Shown here in pieces: positions 49,188-59,312 of a stretch of 64,000 bases of DNA (its first letter is position 1; each line of letters opens with the position of its first letter). A program made the position numbers and the translations under genes. The DNA is from Pyrenophora tritici-repentis. Taxonomy: Eukaryota > Ascomycota > Dothideomycetes > Pleosporales > Pleosporaceae. The stretch covers positions 2,046,001 to 2,110,000 of the forward strand of contig NC_089395.1 of assembly GCF_003171515.1 (NCBI RefSeq), in the 5' to 3' direction. Under the pieces are notes generated by a model. The model was not told the origin of the DNA, searched no databases, and was given only the letters and a program-made list of their open reading frames with translations.

Positions 49188-49527
49188 GCTTAGAAAGTTG
49201 GATACTTTCGCTCGTACTTGGTACCGGAGTCGGTATCAAGCTCTTGGGCGAGGACGGTGGAGATGGACTTGGTAGTTCTGCGGAAACATTTGTTTGACGA
49301 TTCGATGTAAATATTCAATTAGCCCTTCTCGTTTCTTTTCATAACCAGACATCAATTTAGAACCTATCTACTTCTTGGCTAAGTAATATAGGAAGTTATG
49401 TGTTCCCCGTTTTTCTATATTACTATCTCCTTCAAACTCTTCTCTTCATACCAAACTCATACTCGAATAACAAAAAGCTCATAAGTCATTCATACCCATC
49501 GATCAAACTTAAACTTCTTATGCAACC
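49188..49527. other. Spacer between secreted genes 1 and 2
   Basis: 340 bp, no gene; holds the second promoter. Confidence 0.5.
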
Positions 49528-49953
49528 ATGGAAATCAATATTCTCCCTATTCTCGTCATGATGACTACAACAATTCTTCCATCGTTGGTAGCACCTTTAC
49601 AAGTTACGACCGCGGATGCTCAGCTGTTGGTTCGAAAACTACTGCGTGAAATAGAAGGACTCAAAGGCCTATCGGATGACGAGATTTCTATTTTGAAATC
49701 GTCTTTCAATTTCGCTTTCGAATTGAACGTAGACATGGCTGATTACGCAAGTATAGCTGTTGGTGCAAAATTGGGTGTAGCGACTGGCGTAGAACAAGCT
49801 ACTAGTGAAGAATTAGGTGTATCTGCCGACTTTGCTGTCAGTGTTGATAGTGCTGGCAGTGTTGGTGTTGGTGTTAGCAGGAGGGTTAGGAGATCTAAGG
49901 CTGACGGCACGGCGGGTGGTACCAAGAGACAAGGACTAAACGCCGACATTTGA
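49528..49953 (+). CDS. Small secreted protein with C-terminal dibasic site, probably shortened by a stop
   Basis: 141 residues, no intron. The N-terminus (MEINILPILVMMTTTILPSL) is hydrophobic and reads as a signal peptide. The middle is ordinary amphipathic sequence, then a Ser/Gly/Val-rich part. Dibasic sites are at 118-119, 121-122 and 133-134; the last is followed by only seven residues, QGLNADI, before TGA. The same frame then stays open for 29 codons to TAG at 50043 and encodes Gly/Ala/Ser-rich sequence such as GSFGPGASAEAGFAAS, like the mature parts of the two genes at 51.2 and 51.9 kb. The TGA may therefore be a nonsense mutation in a longer precursor. No family recognised. Confidence 0.6.
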   Translation: MEINILPILVMMTTTILPSLVAPLQVTTADAQLLVRKLLREIEGLKGLSDDEISILKSSFNFAFELNVDMADYASIAVGAKLGVATGVEQATSEELGVSADFAVSVDSAGSVGVGVSRRVRRSKADGTAGGTKRQGLNADI

Positions 49954-50257
49954 GTTAAGGTTGAAACAAGAGGGAGCTTTGGTCCTGGGGCTTCTGCTGA
50001 GGCTGGGTTTGCTGCAAGTTCCAACATCAATGCCAGATCCTAGAAAATCTTTGCGCTTTGGAGTAAATACAAGAACCACAGAGTGCAGACTTTTTGTTCA
50101 TCTGCTGATCGTATAGTATAGCACGAGATGGGAACCAACAGATTGTGCTTTGCTTTTTATGCATGCAGCTTCCAATAGTTCTTGTGGTTTTACTTTTTGC
50201 TCTCTGCCCCTAACGATCAGGTTGGCAACACGAGATACAGGTAGCCTACTCTATTTG

Positions 50258-51082
50258 CAGACTTGTCAACAATCAAGCGGCTTGCAAGCGCTTGATTGAT
50301 AGCTTGATAACTATCAATCCCATCAAGTCAAGCTTGCCTATACTAATTTATTAGCAATCCAAGCTGAGGAGGGTCAGCTTGATTGTTCGGCTTGATGGGC
50401 TTGGTTAAGGCGTGGGCCAAGAAGCCTGACTGGCTCGAGGCCAGTAACGCTAGCTTTTAGGCGCTCTGGGCGCAGTACAACACCTCACCGCGCGCGGTAA
50501 GGCTGTCGGCAGTGATCCCAAGCGATATAGACGACGCGATAGATAGTATACTCAACCCTAGTACTGTCAGCAGCCTCACCGCCGACAAGGACGAGTTTAA
50601 GAGGTGGAAGCGCAGCGAGCCGGTAGCCGAGAGAGGTACAGAACACGCAGATAACTCTATCAAATACTGGGTGAGCATGCGCGATTGCTACCCTAGCCTA
50701 ATTAAGCTTGCGCTTGACGTACTCTCTATCCCATCGTCAAGCTGTGAGTGTGAACGCCTGTTCAGTGAGCTGGGCGACCCCTTAAAGCCGGCAATACAGT
50801 ACGTACGACGGTGGCAAAGAGCTGGCCTCGGAGGCGACAACGAGGTGGTGGGGGAGGAGGCAGCAGACGACGACAATATGGAGCTTTTGTGCGGGCTAGC
50901 GACTTAGGACGACGACAAAGGCTAGCGCTACTGTAGTACAGGCTATCAAGCCTATCAATCAAGCCTCAATCAAGCTCACGATCTCAGCTTGTTAGCCCCA
51001 ACAATCCAAGCCGACGCCCTCAAAAAACGAGCAATCCAAGCTAACGCCTCAGCTTGGATTGGCTTGATTGTTGACAACTATG
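50258..51082. mobile_element. hAT transposon deletion derivative
   Basis: The 825-bp element has terminal inverted repeats sharing TTGTCAACAATCAAGC, with outer bases CAGAC on the left and CATAG (read inward) on the right. It is flanked by CTATTTG at 50251-50257 and 51084-51090, consistent with the 8-bp target duplication of hAT elements with one mismatched base. Subterminal regions are full of CAAGC/GCTTG motifs in both orientations, typical transposase-binding repeats. Inside is only the C-terminal part of a hAT transposase. It lies within the row of secreted genes. Confidence 0.82.
50461..50907 (+). pseudogene. hAT transposase C-terminal dimerisation fragment
   Basis: The frame opens after a TAG at 50458 with no ATG. 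It carries the family signature IKYWVSMRDCYPSLIKLALD followed by VLSIPSSSCECERLFSELGD. It then passes straight to AIQYVRRWQRAG, so the stretch usually lying between ELGD and AIQ in these transposases is missing. The whole DDE catalytic domain upstream is absent. Confidence 0.85.
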
Positions 51083-51239
51083 ACTATTTGCCTCTGGCTA
51101 CAGGTCTTCTTTTCCAAACCAAATCAATATCACCAGTATAATTCGCAACCGATGAACAGTTCTATTACATTAAATTATATTATCACGTCCTTGTCTCTCA
51201 TCCTACCTACCTACAAAACAATTCGCCCTTCTCCTTGCC

Positions 51240-51509
51240 ATGCTCGCGGTGAAGGCAGTAGCTGCAGCGCCGACTCTACTTTCCGCAGTAGAAAATCTGA
51301 TCGACAGAAGACAAGGAGCAGCCGCAGGGGCTAAAGTTGGATTTGGAGGGGGGTCGGGCGTTGGGGCTGGCGTTGGTGCTAAGGTTGGCATTGATGGGGA
51401 TGCTGGAGCCGGTGCCGGAGGCAGCGCTGGAAGCAAAGCCTTAGGAAAATCGGTAGTTGAAATAAATCTACAGTTTGGTGTTGGTGCCGATTCCGTTGCA
51501 AGCTCATAA
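51240..51509 (+). CDS. Small secreted glycine-rich protein with RRQ site, start codon doubtful
   Basis: From the ATG at 51240 it encodes 89 residues: a hydrophobic start (MLAVKAVAAAPTLL), a dibasic site at 23-24 followed by QGAAAG, then a Gly/Ala/Val-rich mature part. The frame stays open upstream and there encodes TKQFALLLA, which would complete a normal signal peptide if the ACA at 51213 were the start. The sister gene at 51855 begins ATGAAA at the corresponding place, against ACAAAA here. The gene may thus have lost its start and use the internal one, or be dying. No family recognised. Confidence 0.55.
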   Translation: MLAVKAVAAAPTLLSAVENLIDRRQGAAAGAKVGFGGGSGVGAGVGAKVGIDGDAGAGAGGSAGSKALGKSVVEINLQFGVGADSVASS

Positions 51510-51854
51510 TCTTTAGGGTTCAGACTATGTACAGTCTAGATCTGTGCTTCCGCTCACCCGCTGGTCGTCTTAGTATAGCACGAGAAAGCAACCAATTAAT
51601 CGCTTCTAAGAACCAATAGACCGTCATATTTACTTTTTTTTCTATCAATTTCCCCACTCACCCTCACTGTCTTGGGGATTTCGTTTCGCCACGCGCCATC
51701 GGGACAAGATAAATGGCGTATCCCATGTGATTTCGTGTATATATATGTTCGGTTCCATTCCAAGGTCTCTTAAACGCAATATTCAAAATTCTCTTCTGAC
51801 TTCACGTATGATTAATTCGAACCAAGTTACCTCTGCTTCTTAACCTACACAACA
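51510..51854. other. Spacer between secreted genes 3 and 4
   Basis: 345 bp without a gene; TATATATAT at 51738-51746 is a possible TATA element about 110 bp before the next ATG. Confidence 0.5.
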
Positions 51855-52109
51855 ATGAAACTCGTTTTCCTTCCTGTCCTGCTCGCTGTTGCAGCAACAG
51901 CCGCACCAGCATCACTGCCTGCGGCAGACAACACAATTCTCAAGAGGCAAGGAGCAGGCAATGCTGCTGTAGGTGTTGGTATAGGTTTTAACTTTGGCGC
52001 TGACCCCAATGCCGGCTCTGGCGGCGGAGCAGCCGATGGTGGTGGTGGTGGTGGTGGATTCGGGTTTGGGTTCAATGCCGGTGCCGGTGCCGGTGCTGGG
52101 GGAGCATAA
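51855..52109 (+). CDS. Small secreted glycine-rich protein with KRQ site
   Basis: 84 residues, no intron, ATG in good context (AACAATGAAA). Signal peptide MKLVFLPVLLAVAATAAPAS, short pro-part, Kex2 site KR at 30-31 followed by QGAG, then a 50-residue mature part made almost only of Gly, Ala, Phe and Asp, with alternating GFGFGF. It is the clearest intact member of the local family. Mature low-complexity Gly-rich secreted peptides can be wall or surface components, but no function can be claimed. Confidence 0.7.
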   Translation: MKLVFLPVLLAVAATAAPASLPAADNTILKRQGAGNAAVGVGIGFNFGADPNAGSGGGAADGGGGGGGFGFGFNAGAGAGAGGA

Positions 52110-53201
52110 TGCTGGGGATTCAATGTATGTTTGCGGATGACCATTTTTGTTTCGACTTTACTGACCTTCTGATAGTACCGCGTGGATAAGTAGGCGACTA
52201 CTTACAATCTACAAAGTTCTGTGCTATGAATATAGCGCATGTGGGACGTGGTTGAACTTTCTGATATTCGTCACTATCAATTGTCTTTATTCTTCCTCTT
52301 ATTCGCTTGTTCTATGCGATTCGTTTTTTTCGGGAAGGGGTGGGGCCTGGCACTGCAGTGTAGTGGTGGAATGAATACAGCGATTTCTCATGGTCTATAG
52401 AAGGCACGAATGAAAGTATTTATTCACACAGTTGTACGTCAAATTGTCTACCAATACTAGCTACTATCAGATTCATCTGCTTTCTATACTTGCGATTATA
52501 GCTATTACTGACTTCAGACACGTATATGCATTGGTAGCCGACTCAATGCCGCTTGTGATAGAACCCGCTGCCGACGAACATGCTAAGTATCTCTTAAAAT
52601 TATATGATAGGCATGCATGGTTTGTATCGAGAAAGTAGCGTGATATGTTTTGGACGGGAACTGCTTGAAAATCAATTTCGGGTTCACTGGTATTGTGTGA
52701 AATTGATCATCACTTCAACCTATACAAGTTTCTTAGAACAAAACATTGCTTGTTTTCATCTATAATAATGTGAAATTTTAATTATCCTGATAACGCTACA
52801 CCCACCCAATTGATCTCCCTTGCATTGGTGGTGTAGATCGAGAGAACAAGAAGATAGGGGGTTTATTCAGACTTTGGAAGATCCCGTTTTTACATGTACC
52901 GCCACTTGTAGGTATGGGTGTGGGCGGCGAGATTAGGATCAGCGATGAGCATGACTAGACCTGAAAGAAGGATAGGAGCCATAAGAAAAAGGATCGGCGA
53001 GCTTCTCAGTGCCCTCGATTTCGCTCTATAGCCGACAATGTTCGAAGTTAGGTCGTTATCGGAATTGAGCAGACCATGATTCAGATGTTCCGCGCCTTAA
53101 ATGTTGCAAAGGTTAGACAAGCGATGTATGTAGATTGAAGTTGGTGATTCATTCTCCTTTTTCAAATCATGTTGGAGTAGAAAAAGCATCGTACCAGACA
53201 G
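52110..53201. other. AT-rich gene-poor region
   Basis: No supported gene. A 68-codon open frame at 52432-52638 has no signal peptide or motif. Confidence 0.5.
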
Positions 53202-53302
53202 GGTATCATAAGATACTCGAAAGTGGGGGTGAGCACCTAATAGGCGTGCCTGGCGACTACAGTGGTCTTTTTCCACTAGTATGTCAAGTATTTTATGACA
53301 CC
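53202..53302 (+). repeat. Second copy of the MITE-like element
   Basis: 101 bp bounded by GGTATCATAAGATACTCGA on the left and the inverse of GGTGTCATAAAATACTTGA on the right. The interior (GCGACTACAGTGG and flanks) matches the reverse complement of the insertion in FIS1 intron 2, with differences mainly C/T or G/A transitions. Confidence 0.72.
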
Positions 53303-54463
53303 TGGGCGATCGTGTGTAAAAAAGGCAATGAGTGACGTAACTTCATGGTAGTGGACTAGCCGCTTGGGGAAATAAGGTGGTCGTCAGAACACACCACAAA
53401 AGCAAACGTGTGCATCAGAAGAACCTACATCGTCCCCTTCACATACATGCTATCGTATATGAACATATAAATAAAGTTATACGAATCACTCATGCAGCCG
53501 GCCCTAGGTGGTTCTGACAAGATGATATTCAGGGAGCATGCATTGTAGGTGAACGTATCGAGGCGTCAAGGGAGTTTTCAGCAATATCCAGTACTCGAAT
53601 ATTATGTTGTTCGCTACTGGCTGTATAGTGTAGGAGCAGTCGACTTCGCTAGAGAGTGCCGTGTTCGGGTATCAGCTGATAAGAACAAGAAATACCTAGT
53701 CCATATCTTCGGGAATTTGAATGCACCCGGACTCTGGTAATGAAATAGGACAGGGCTTCTTCTGGAGCTGTTCTCTTATGCCAACAAAGATAGTGGAGAC
53801 CCTGAAAAAGGATATTGGAACCCAACAGTTACGCGATCCAAACTTTCAAATTCAGGTTGGACTCATCACCCATCCACTACCAGCAACCTGCGTCGCCTAC
53901 CCCATCATCCAACAACTGCACAATACACTGCAGTCCCCAGGTATTATACGCGACTCAATCCAGAATCTTCTTGGAGTACAGCTAAGTTGCATATAAATCC
54001 TTGTTGCCCCAACACTCGCACATACTACGACAACCTGTCCCCTTGGTGCAGTCCAGAGAGCCCATATGACAATGTTGGTTTCGGCCAATGCGTACAAGGA
54101 CGAGGTTCCGAGGAAGTTAGCTCAGAGTAAGGGCCTGTTGGTGTAAAGAGGATGTGACAGTAGAGAGACACGGATCCCATCTGAATATCAGGGGCTAGAG
54201 AGCACAAGCTTACCTTCAAATTTTGGAAAAAGGAGCATCACATAATTCATCCAGTCGTTGACCTCCCCGTTGTTTGCTTTTCCCGTCCACTAGCTTGCTC
54301 AACAACACAACAAAACACCGGCATCTGTCAACATAATCGGTAAATTGAGCTGAGATTCTCGCTATAAAAGAGACAAGATCCTCGTGCAAGTGAGTGATGT
54401 ACATCAAAACACATCCACATCTCCGCGCCAATCTCCGCTACGACAACAACAACAACTACAATC
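53303..54463. other. Gene-poor region before the knottin-like gene
   Basis: No supported gene. Open frames at 53549-53740 and 53721-53996 lack recognisable features. Confidence 0.5.
54362..54370 (+). promoter_or_regulatory. TATA box of the knottin-like gene
   Basis: CTATAAAAG, 93 bp before the ATG at 54464, followed by an A/C-rich leader. Confidence 0.55.
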
Positions 54464-54828
54464 ATGAAGCTCTCCATGATCGCTACCACCTTTCTCATGA
54501 CCATTACTCCGGCTCTTTCGTTTGCCGTGCCCAACCCTCAAGTCCTCCCTAATCTCGCTCTGCCGCTTGATTCCGCCCTTGGGTCGAAAACCCCTGCGGT
54601 CCCGATTCTGCAGGACATCACTGCGCCAAATTCTAATGCGTCTGTCCCCGCTGTGTGTAGCGGACTGGGTAGTAAGCTCATCTCCATTATCCCTCGGTTG
54701 TTTGTTTGCTGGCAGCTAATCTGCAGATAGGCTTTTGCTCTGTCGACCGCCCATGCTGCACGAAGGGGCAAACGTGCAGAAAAACCCTGTTATCGCCGCT
54801 CGCCCGTTGCTCTCGGAGGTTCCTATAG
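54464..54828 (+). CDS. Secreted six-cysteine knottin-like protein (effector candidate)
   Basis: Exons 54464-54671 and 54716-54828 with a 44-bp GT-AG intron (GTAAGC..GGCAG); 106 residues. Signal peptide MKLSMIATTFLMTITPALSF, then a Pro/Leu-rich pro-region without Cys, then all six cysteines in the last 42 residues: 65, 77, 83, 84, 90 and 101. The spacing C-x11-C-x5-CC-x5-C-x10-C is the C-C-CC-C-C framework of inhibitor cystine knots. The unspliced frame ends after 88 residues, with only three cysteines that fit no framework, so splicing is well supported. A hevein-like chitin-binding fold shares the CC-x5-C core but would need aromatic residues absent here. Role in host or microbe interaction is inference. 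Confidence 0.72.
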
Positions 54829-57040
54829 GGTTAATGTGGATATCACAGAGTCATCCGACGTAAACTTTAGTTTTTGTCAGGGTAGGAAGGCACTGTGGAT
54901 GTGGCGTGGAGCCTTCCCAACGTCACAAGCACACCTGCATATCCTTTCCATGTTCGGTACTCTGATATGACCCAATTCCGATATTACAATAAATTATTAA
55001 TCTTTGTTTGGTTATGGCTTGTGGTTCATGAGTACGATAGATCGAATTCTCAGTGTGCTTTTTCTTTCCTTTTTACTAGAGAGCTCAACGTTCAATGAAG
55101 ACAACTCAACAGGCATTGAATGAATGTAAAATGTGATTACAAAAGAAGGCTTCTTGTGCATAAGTGCATCGACGCCCGGCTTCATTCATCATCCACCTAT
55201 AATCACCTGGAAGCCTTTCGCCCTCTGTCCCGTTTCTCACTCACTCAACATCCCAGTCACTCCGTTGATCGTCAATCTAGGCCTCCTTCCACAGTGAATT
55301 TCCGGGCTCATATCCCCCCCAAAATTCAAATCCCCCACGTGGTAATGACGTGAGATAAGCAGCCCCAAGATATCCAACTCCCGCCCCGACCCGGAAGTTC
55401 TCGTTCGGGCTTGTTCATGTACGTCAGCATTCCAACACCAAATCAACAGGACAGTGCACGGGACGATGATACACGCAACGAGGCTTCCGCGTGGCCCTTT
55501 AATCACGCATGTCAGGTGTGCAGATTGATGCGCATTACATCAGCTTTGCGGGACACGGTTTGATCTGGGCTGATTACATGGCGTCTGTCAGTGTAGAACT
55601 GATGACAGAAATAAAGTTTCGTGGGCTGTGGGCAAAGTTTGAGTAGAGTTGTAGGGGTACGGGGGCATACTCGGGCAGACTGTGATACTTGCGCACTAGC
55701 GCCAAGGTGCTCAATGATGGTTCTTACTTTGGTGTCGCAGCGTGTAACCCACATGTAGTCGTTAGTGATGTTCCGTACTCGAGTACTTGGAGTGAACACA
55801 AGATGCATGTGCAGCACGGCTGCGTAGTCATGATACTAGTTGCATCGGCACAAACGGCATCTAGCTCACATGTTCCCGTCAGCGTGGGGAGTTCGCATAA
55901 CCTTCGCATAACCTTCCCGTAACCTTCCCGGCTGCGCCATGTGACCCCGCGAGAAGCATTGGTCGCCTGGACATCTTGTGTGACGCGGTTCCCGGGGGTC
56001 GGAGACGTATGCGCATATACACCCATGCCTTGATCATCTGTAAGGGCCTTGTGCTGCGAACCGGTTGTCCCGTCGCGTTTCCAACTGACATGCGCATCAT
56101 GCTCATGGAGATAACAAAAGCCTGTTTGATAAGCTCAGCTGATGATGGATGCCTACCTATGCATCGGGGACCGCGGAGCGAGTAGCGCAGTTTCTTGGCG
56201 AGAATTAGGCAGTCGTAAGGATCTGGGGCTGGACGTGACTGCGCCCTCCTACAGTGCGGCGAAGCTCTTGACTTATCATAGGGGACACTGAGTTATGTAA
56301 AGAAAGTTTCAAGTGCGTTACAGATATATTACGCTGCTTATAAGGTGCTTGATATCAGAAATACATTGGGGGAATCTCAAGAATAACGGTGGCTGAAAGA
56401 AAGAGACGAGGCTACAACAAGGCGTCGTCATGTAAGAAGCAGAGATGTCCACCGCCCAATGCGCCACCCCGTCTAAGATAAGTCGGTACAGGGGGTATGC
56501 AATCCTCGGAAACGATAACGGTCAACTGACGGGTCAAAAATCAGGAAGATAGGACTATTAGATCGTAAGGATTGTAATGAACAAGAATAGCAACAAACGC
56601 CAGGGTGATGCAGAGTCGATCGTCCTGAGTGCATTCGTAGAGGAGTCGTGTGTCTGGGCGCACCACCTGATCGCTCAAATCGCACACCTCCCCTCTATGC
56701 GTGTTGCCTGTAGAGAAGAAACGATGAAACCGAATTACTATCCAACGCCGCCTGTCCGGGGTATTATGCGTCCAGTACCAGAAGTTGAAACCGCCGTGAT
56801 AAACGCCATATCATAAAGACTATGAGAAGAAAGATCCGAACGAAAGAGAGAGCTTGAAAAGATGTGCGAGCTGCGTGGGGCGCATTTGACGATGAGTGGT
56901 GTGCAGGACTATTGGTGCAACTCCCGATTGGGTTAGATCGGAATGGATCATGCGGACGTTGGATGATCACCCGACGCAGATCGAGACATCGAGACCCACA
57001 ACGCGTAGTCGTAGCCGTGATCCTGCGAGCCTCGTCTTTT
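54829..57040. other. Gene-poor region between the knottin-like gene and medA
   Basis: No supported gene in 2212 bp. A 15-bp duplication, CGCATAACCTTCCCG-like, lies at about 55894-55930. The right part includes the medA 3' untranslated region. Confidence 0.5.
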
Positions 57041-59312
57041 CTACACCCTCGTTGTGCCCTCGGCGTACTGATGGTAAGCATGATCCGCTGCCATTTGGGT
57101 GAGGTCTGACGTCGCATTTGGCCGTGGCATTTGCAACGAATGTGAGAGTCCCGTGGGAGCAGAAGTTCCAAGATACCCATAGTCCCACGACCCTCGTTCT
57201 CCATGGGAGAGGTTTGCTGGATATTGCGGCATGTGGTGAGTAGGAGCGCCCCACTGAGTCATGCCTTGTCCCGAAGGTGTCCTCTGAGCAATCGGCATGC
57301 CATGTCCTGCTGATCCTTCCATTTTCAGATGGGGGGATAGACTAGAGGAGGTCAGATTGGGTGTGTATGCAGTTGACACGATCGAGATAGGCACTGATTG
57401 TGGCGAAGTAATTCGATGAGCGTCCATTGTTGCCTGCGAGACGCCGCCTGGGGAGTATGTCGATGTCGATGGGACTGGGAGCGGGCCAATACCAGCTGTC
57501 GAAGAGTAACTTGCAGACTTCTAACTGTTAGCTACATGACCGGCTGCATCGGAGGGAAACATACATATTTACTAATGATCTTCTTCAGCGCATGTGAAAG
57601 AATCTTCCAAGGAAACACCTTGACGTCCTTTTCGATATTGCGAGGCTTGGGATCTGGGAAGCCCATGATGACTTTGAAAAAAGTTTCGCTGTCCGCTTTT
57701 GCCTTTGCAATTGTGAGAGGCCGGAACCCTTCGAGGTTGCGGCGAATGCGGTTCTTCTCCTCAACAGTAAAGCGGACGTTTACGAGCTGTTCCAGTAGAT
57801 ATATTACGTTGACGCTTGTGATGTAACATTCATCCTTCTCTTCCCACCAGATACAGCTGACGCAAATGCTACCGTGCTGTCGAGCTTCCGGCGCAATAGG
57901 AGCGAAAGAAGTCATTATGGTGCTACCGCGTTGCGATCGTTTGAACTCGACCAGGCGCCTCTTTGCGTCCACCTCTTCTTGCGTCCAGTCTTCGCTCATC
58001 TTATCAAGATCACCGTCAATCTTGAGTATGGCCTTGCTCTGATACATTGAGTAGGGGTTGAATGGCTGTGCTGAGGAGCTATTACTGCTAGCTTGTGCGA
58101 GATGGGTAGCCCGGACAAGCACTGGTGCCGTCATGGCGGGCGGTGGAGGAAGAATCGAGGCCGATGTGGACACAGGATGCCGACTTCCGTGATTACGGGC
58201 GTTGTAGGAGCTGTATGAGTGCAAGTTTGGGCTCATATGTGGAAGCTTGTAGTCTGCGTGGGCCATTCCTATACCCGAAGGCACTGCATAGAGGCCTTTC
58301 TGCGAGATCTGCGAGCCATATTCTGCCTGCTTGGACAGATCATACCCGCCACCGTGTCTGTACGTCTCGGGGAGTACAGGGCGAGAGGGCAGTGGCGATA
58401 CCTGTGCAGCAGAATAGGCTCCAGGAATTGTGCGCGGCTTCGCGAATTGACGGGACTGAACGCGTTTCGCAGAATTTCCGTCGGGATAATCTTGCGTGTC
58501 ACGAAACTCAGTGGAGTACTTTCGTTTCCTGGAGAAGTCGGGCGAGGACTGGTACGCGAGATTCGGCGACATGTCGGTGTAGGTGAACTTGCCAGCATCT
58601 GTTTGAGACTGTAAATGGCCCATCTTGTCCTCGATCTGGAGTTTCAACATCATGGTAGGGTCCCATGTGTTGGTCAGTGGAAATGGGGGTACTTCAACGT
58701 TGAGAACGTAGTTGTACCATTGATCGTCGTCGTCGTAGTCAACGTTCTGGATTGGGGCGTCGTAGTCGACCTTCTGGAGTGCTGCGACGCACTTCTTGGT
58801 GCCAAACATGAGTATGAAGGTGCGTTGAGTGGCTTGGAGGTCGTAATTCGTCCGAAGTTGCAGCGTTACCGTAGATCCAGCGGTGCCTTGGGCAGGAGTA
58901 ATCGGTTCGGTGATTTCCGTTTCAGTAACTGTCAGTGAAGCGGGATGACGAGCGCCTGCATCGATAAATGGTCGATTAGTTCGATGTTCTGCTGCACCGC
59001 GTGACTCGTGCGTCGAGCTAGGGATGTAGGGCATCTCTGCGCTCGAGGCCTCATGCGTTAGTCCCGCGGGCACATCCGTGTACTGCGAGGCGAACGCGGG
59101 CTGTGCAATACCTGGGTAGTTTGCAGCCTGATTTGATCTGGTGGCTTCGGCATCTGGAATGGAGGTGGTCAGTCAAACGTGCTAATCAATCTCACGTGGG
59201 CTAATGCCGGATTATTCCGACCCAACTATGGCAGGTGCTCTTCCATACTCGTCAGATGAGCCGAGAACCACTTACCATACACATATTGATGGTTTTTCGA
59301 GTATCCTGACAT
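57041..59312 (-). CDS. medA: MedA-type developmental transcriptional regulator
   Basis: Homologue of Aspergillus medusa, Magnaporthe ACR1 and Fusarium REN1, which control conidiophore form, adhesion and virulence. Exons 59312-59276, 59153-57565 and 57517-57041, introns of 122 and 47 bp (GT-AG); 700 residues. The start MSGYSKNHQYVY is joined to DAEATRSNQ. An N-terminal domain (about 60-150) includes VTLQLRTNYDLQATQRTFIL. A basic segment, FSRKRKYS, may be nuclear targeting. The conserved MedA domain (about 398-542) carries WTQEEVDAKRRLVEFKRSQ, ICVSCIWWEEKDECY, VRFTVEEKNRIRRNLEGFRP and MGFPDPKPRNIEKDVKVFPW. The tail is Ser/Pro/Gln-rich. Without the last splice the frame ends shortly after the conserved domain; the spliced exon adds 158 residues of normal-looking tail. 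Confidence 0.94.

Noticed and set aside
52432..52638. 68-codon open frame near the secreted genes
   Set aside because: Does not begin with a convincing signal peptide and has no dibasic-Gln site, so not counted as a fifth member.
53721..53996. 91-codon open frame
   Set aside because: No signal peptide, no motif, in a decayed AT-rich stretch.
54464..54828. Hevein-like chitin-binding assignment
   Set aside because: Shares CC-x5-C, but other spacings differ and the aromatic sugar-binding residues are missing; kept as an alternative only.
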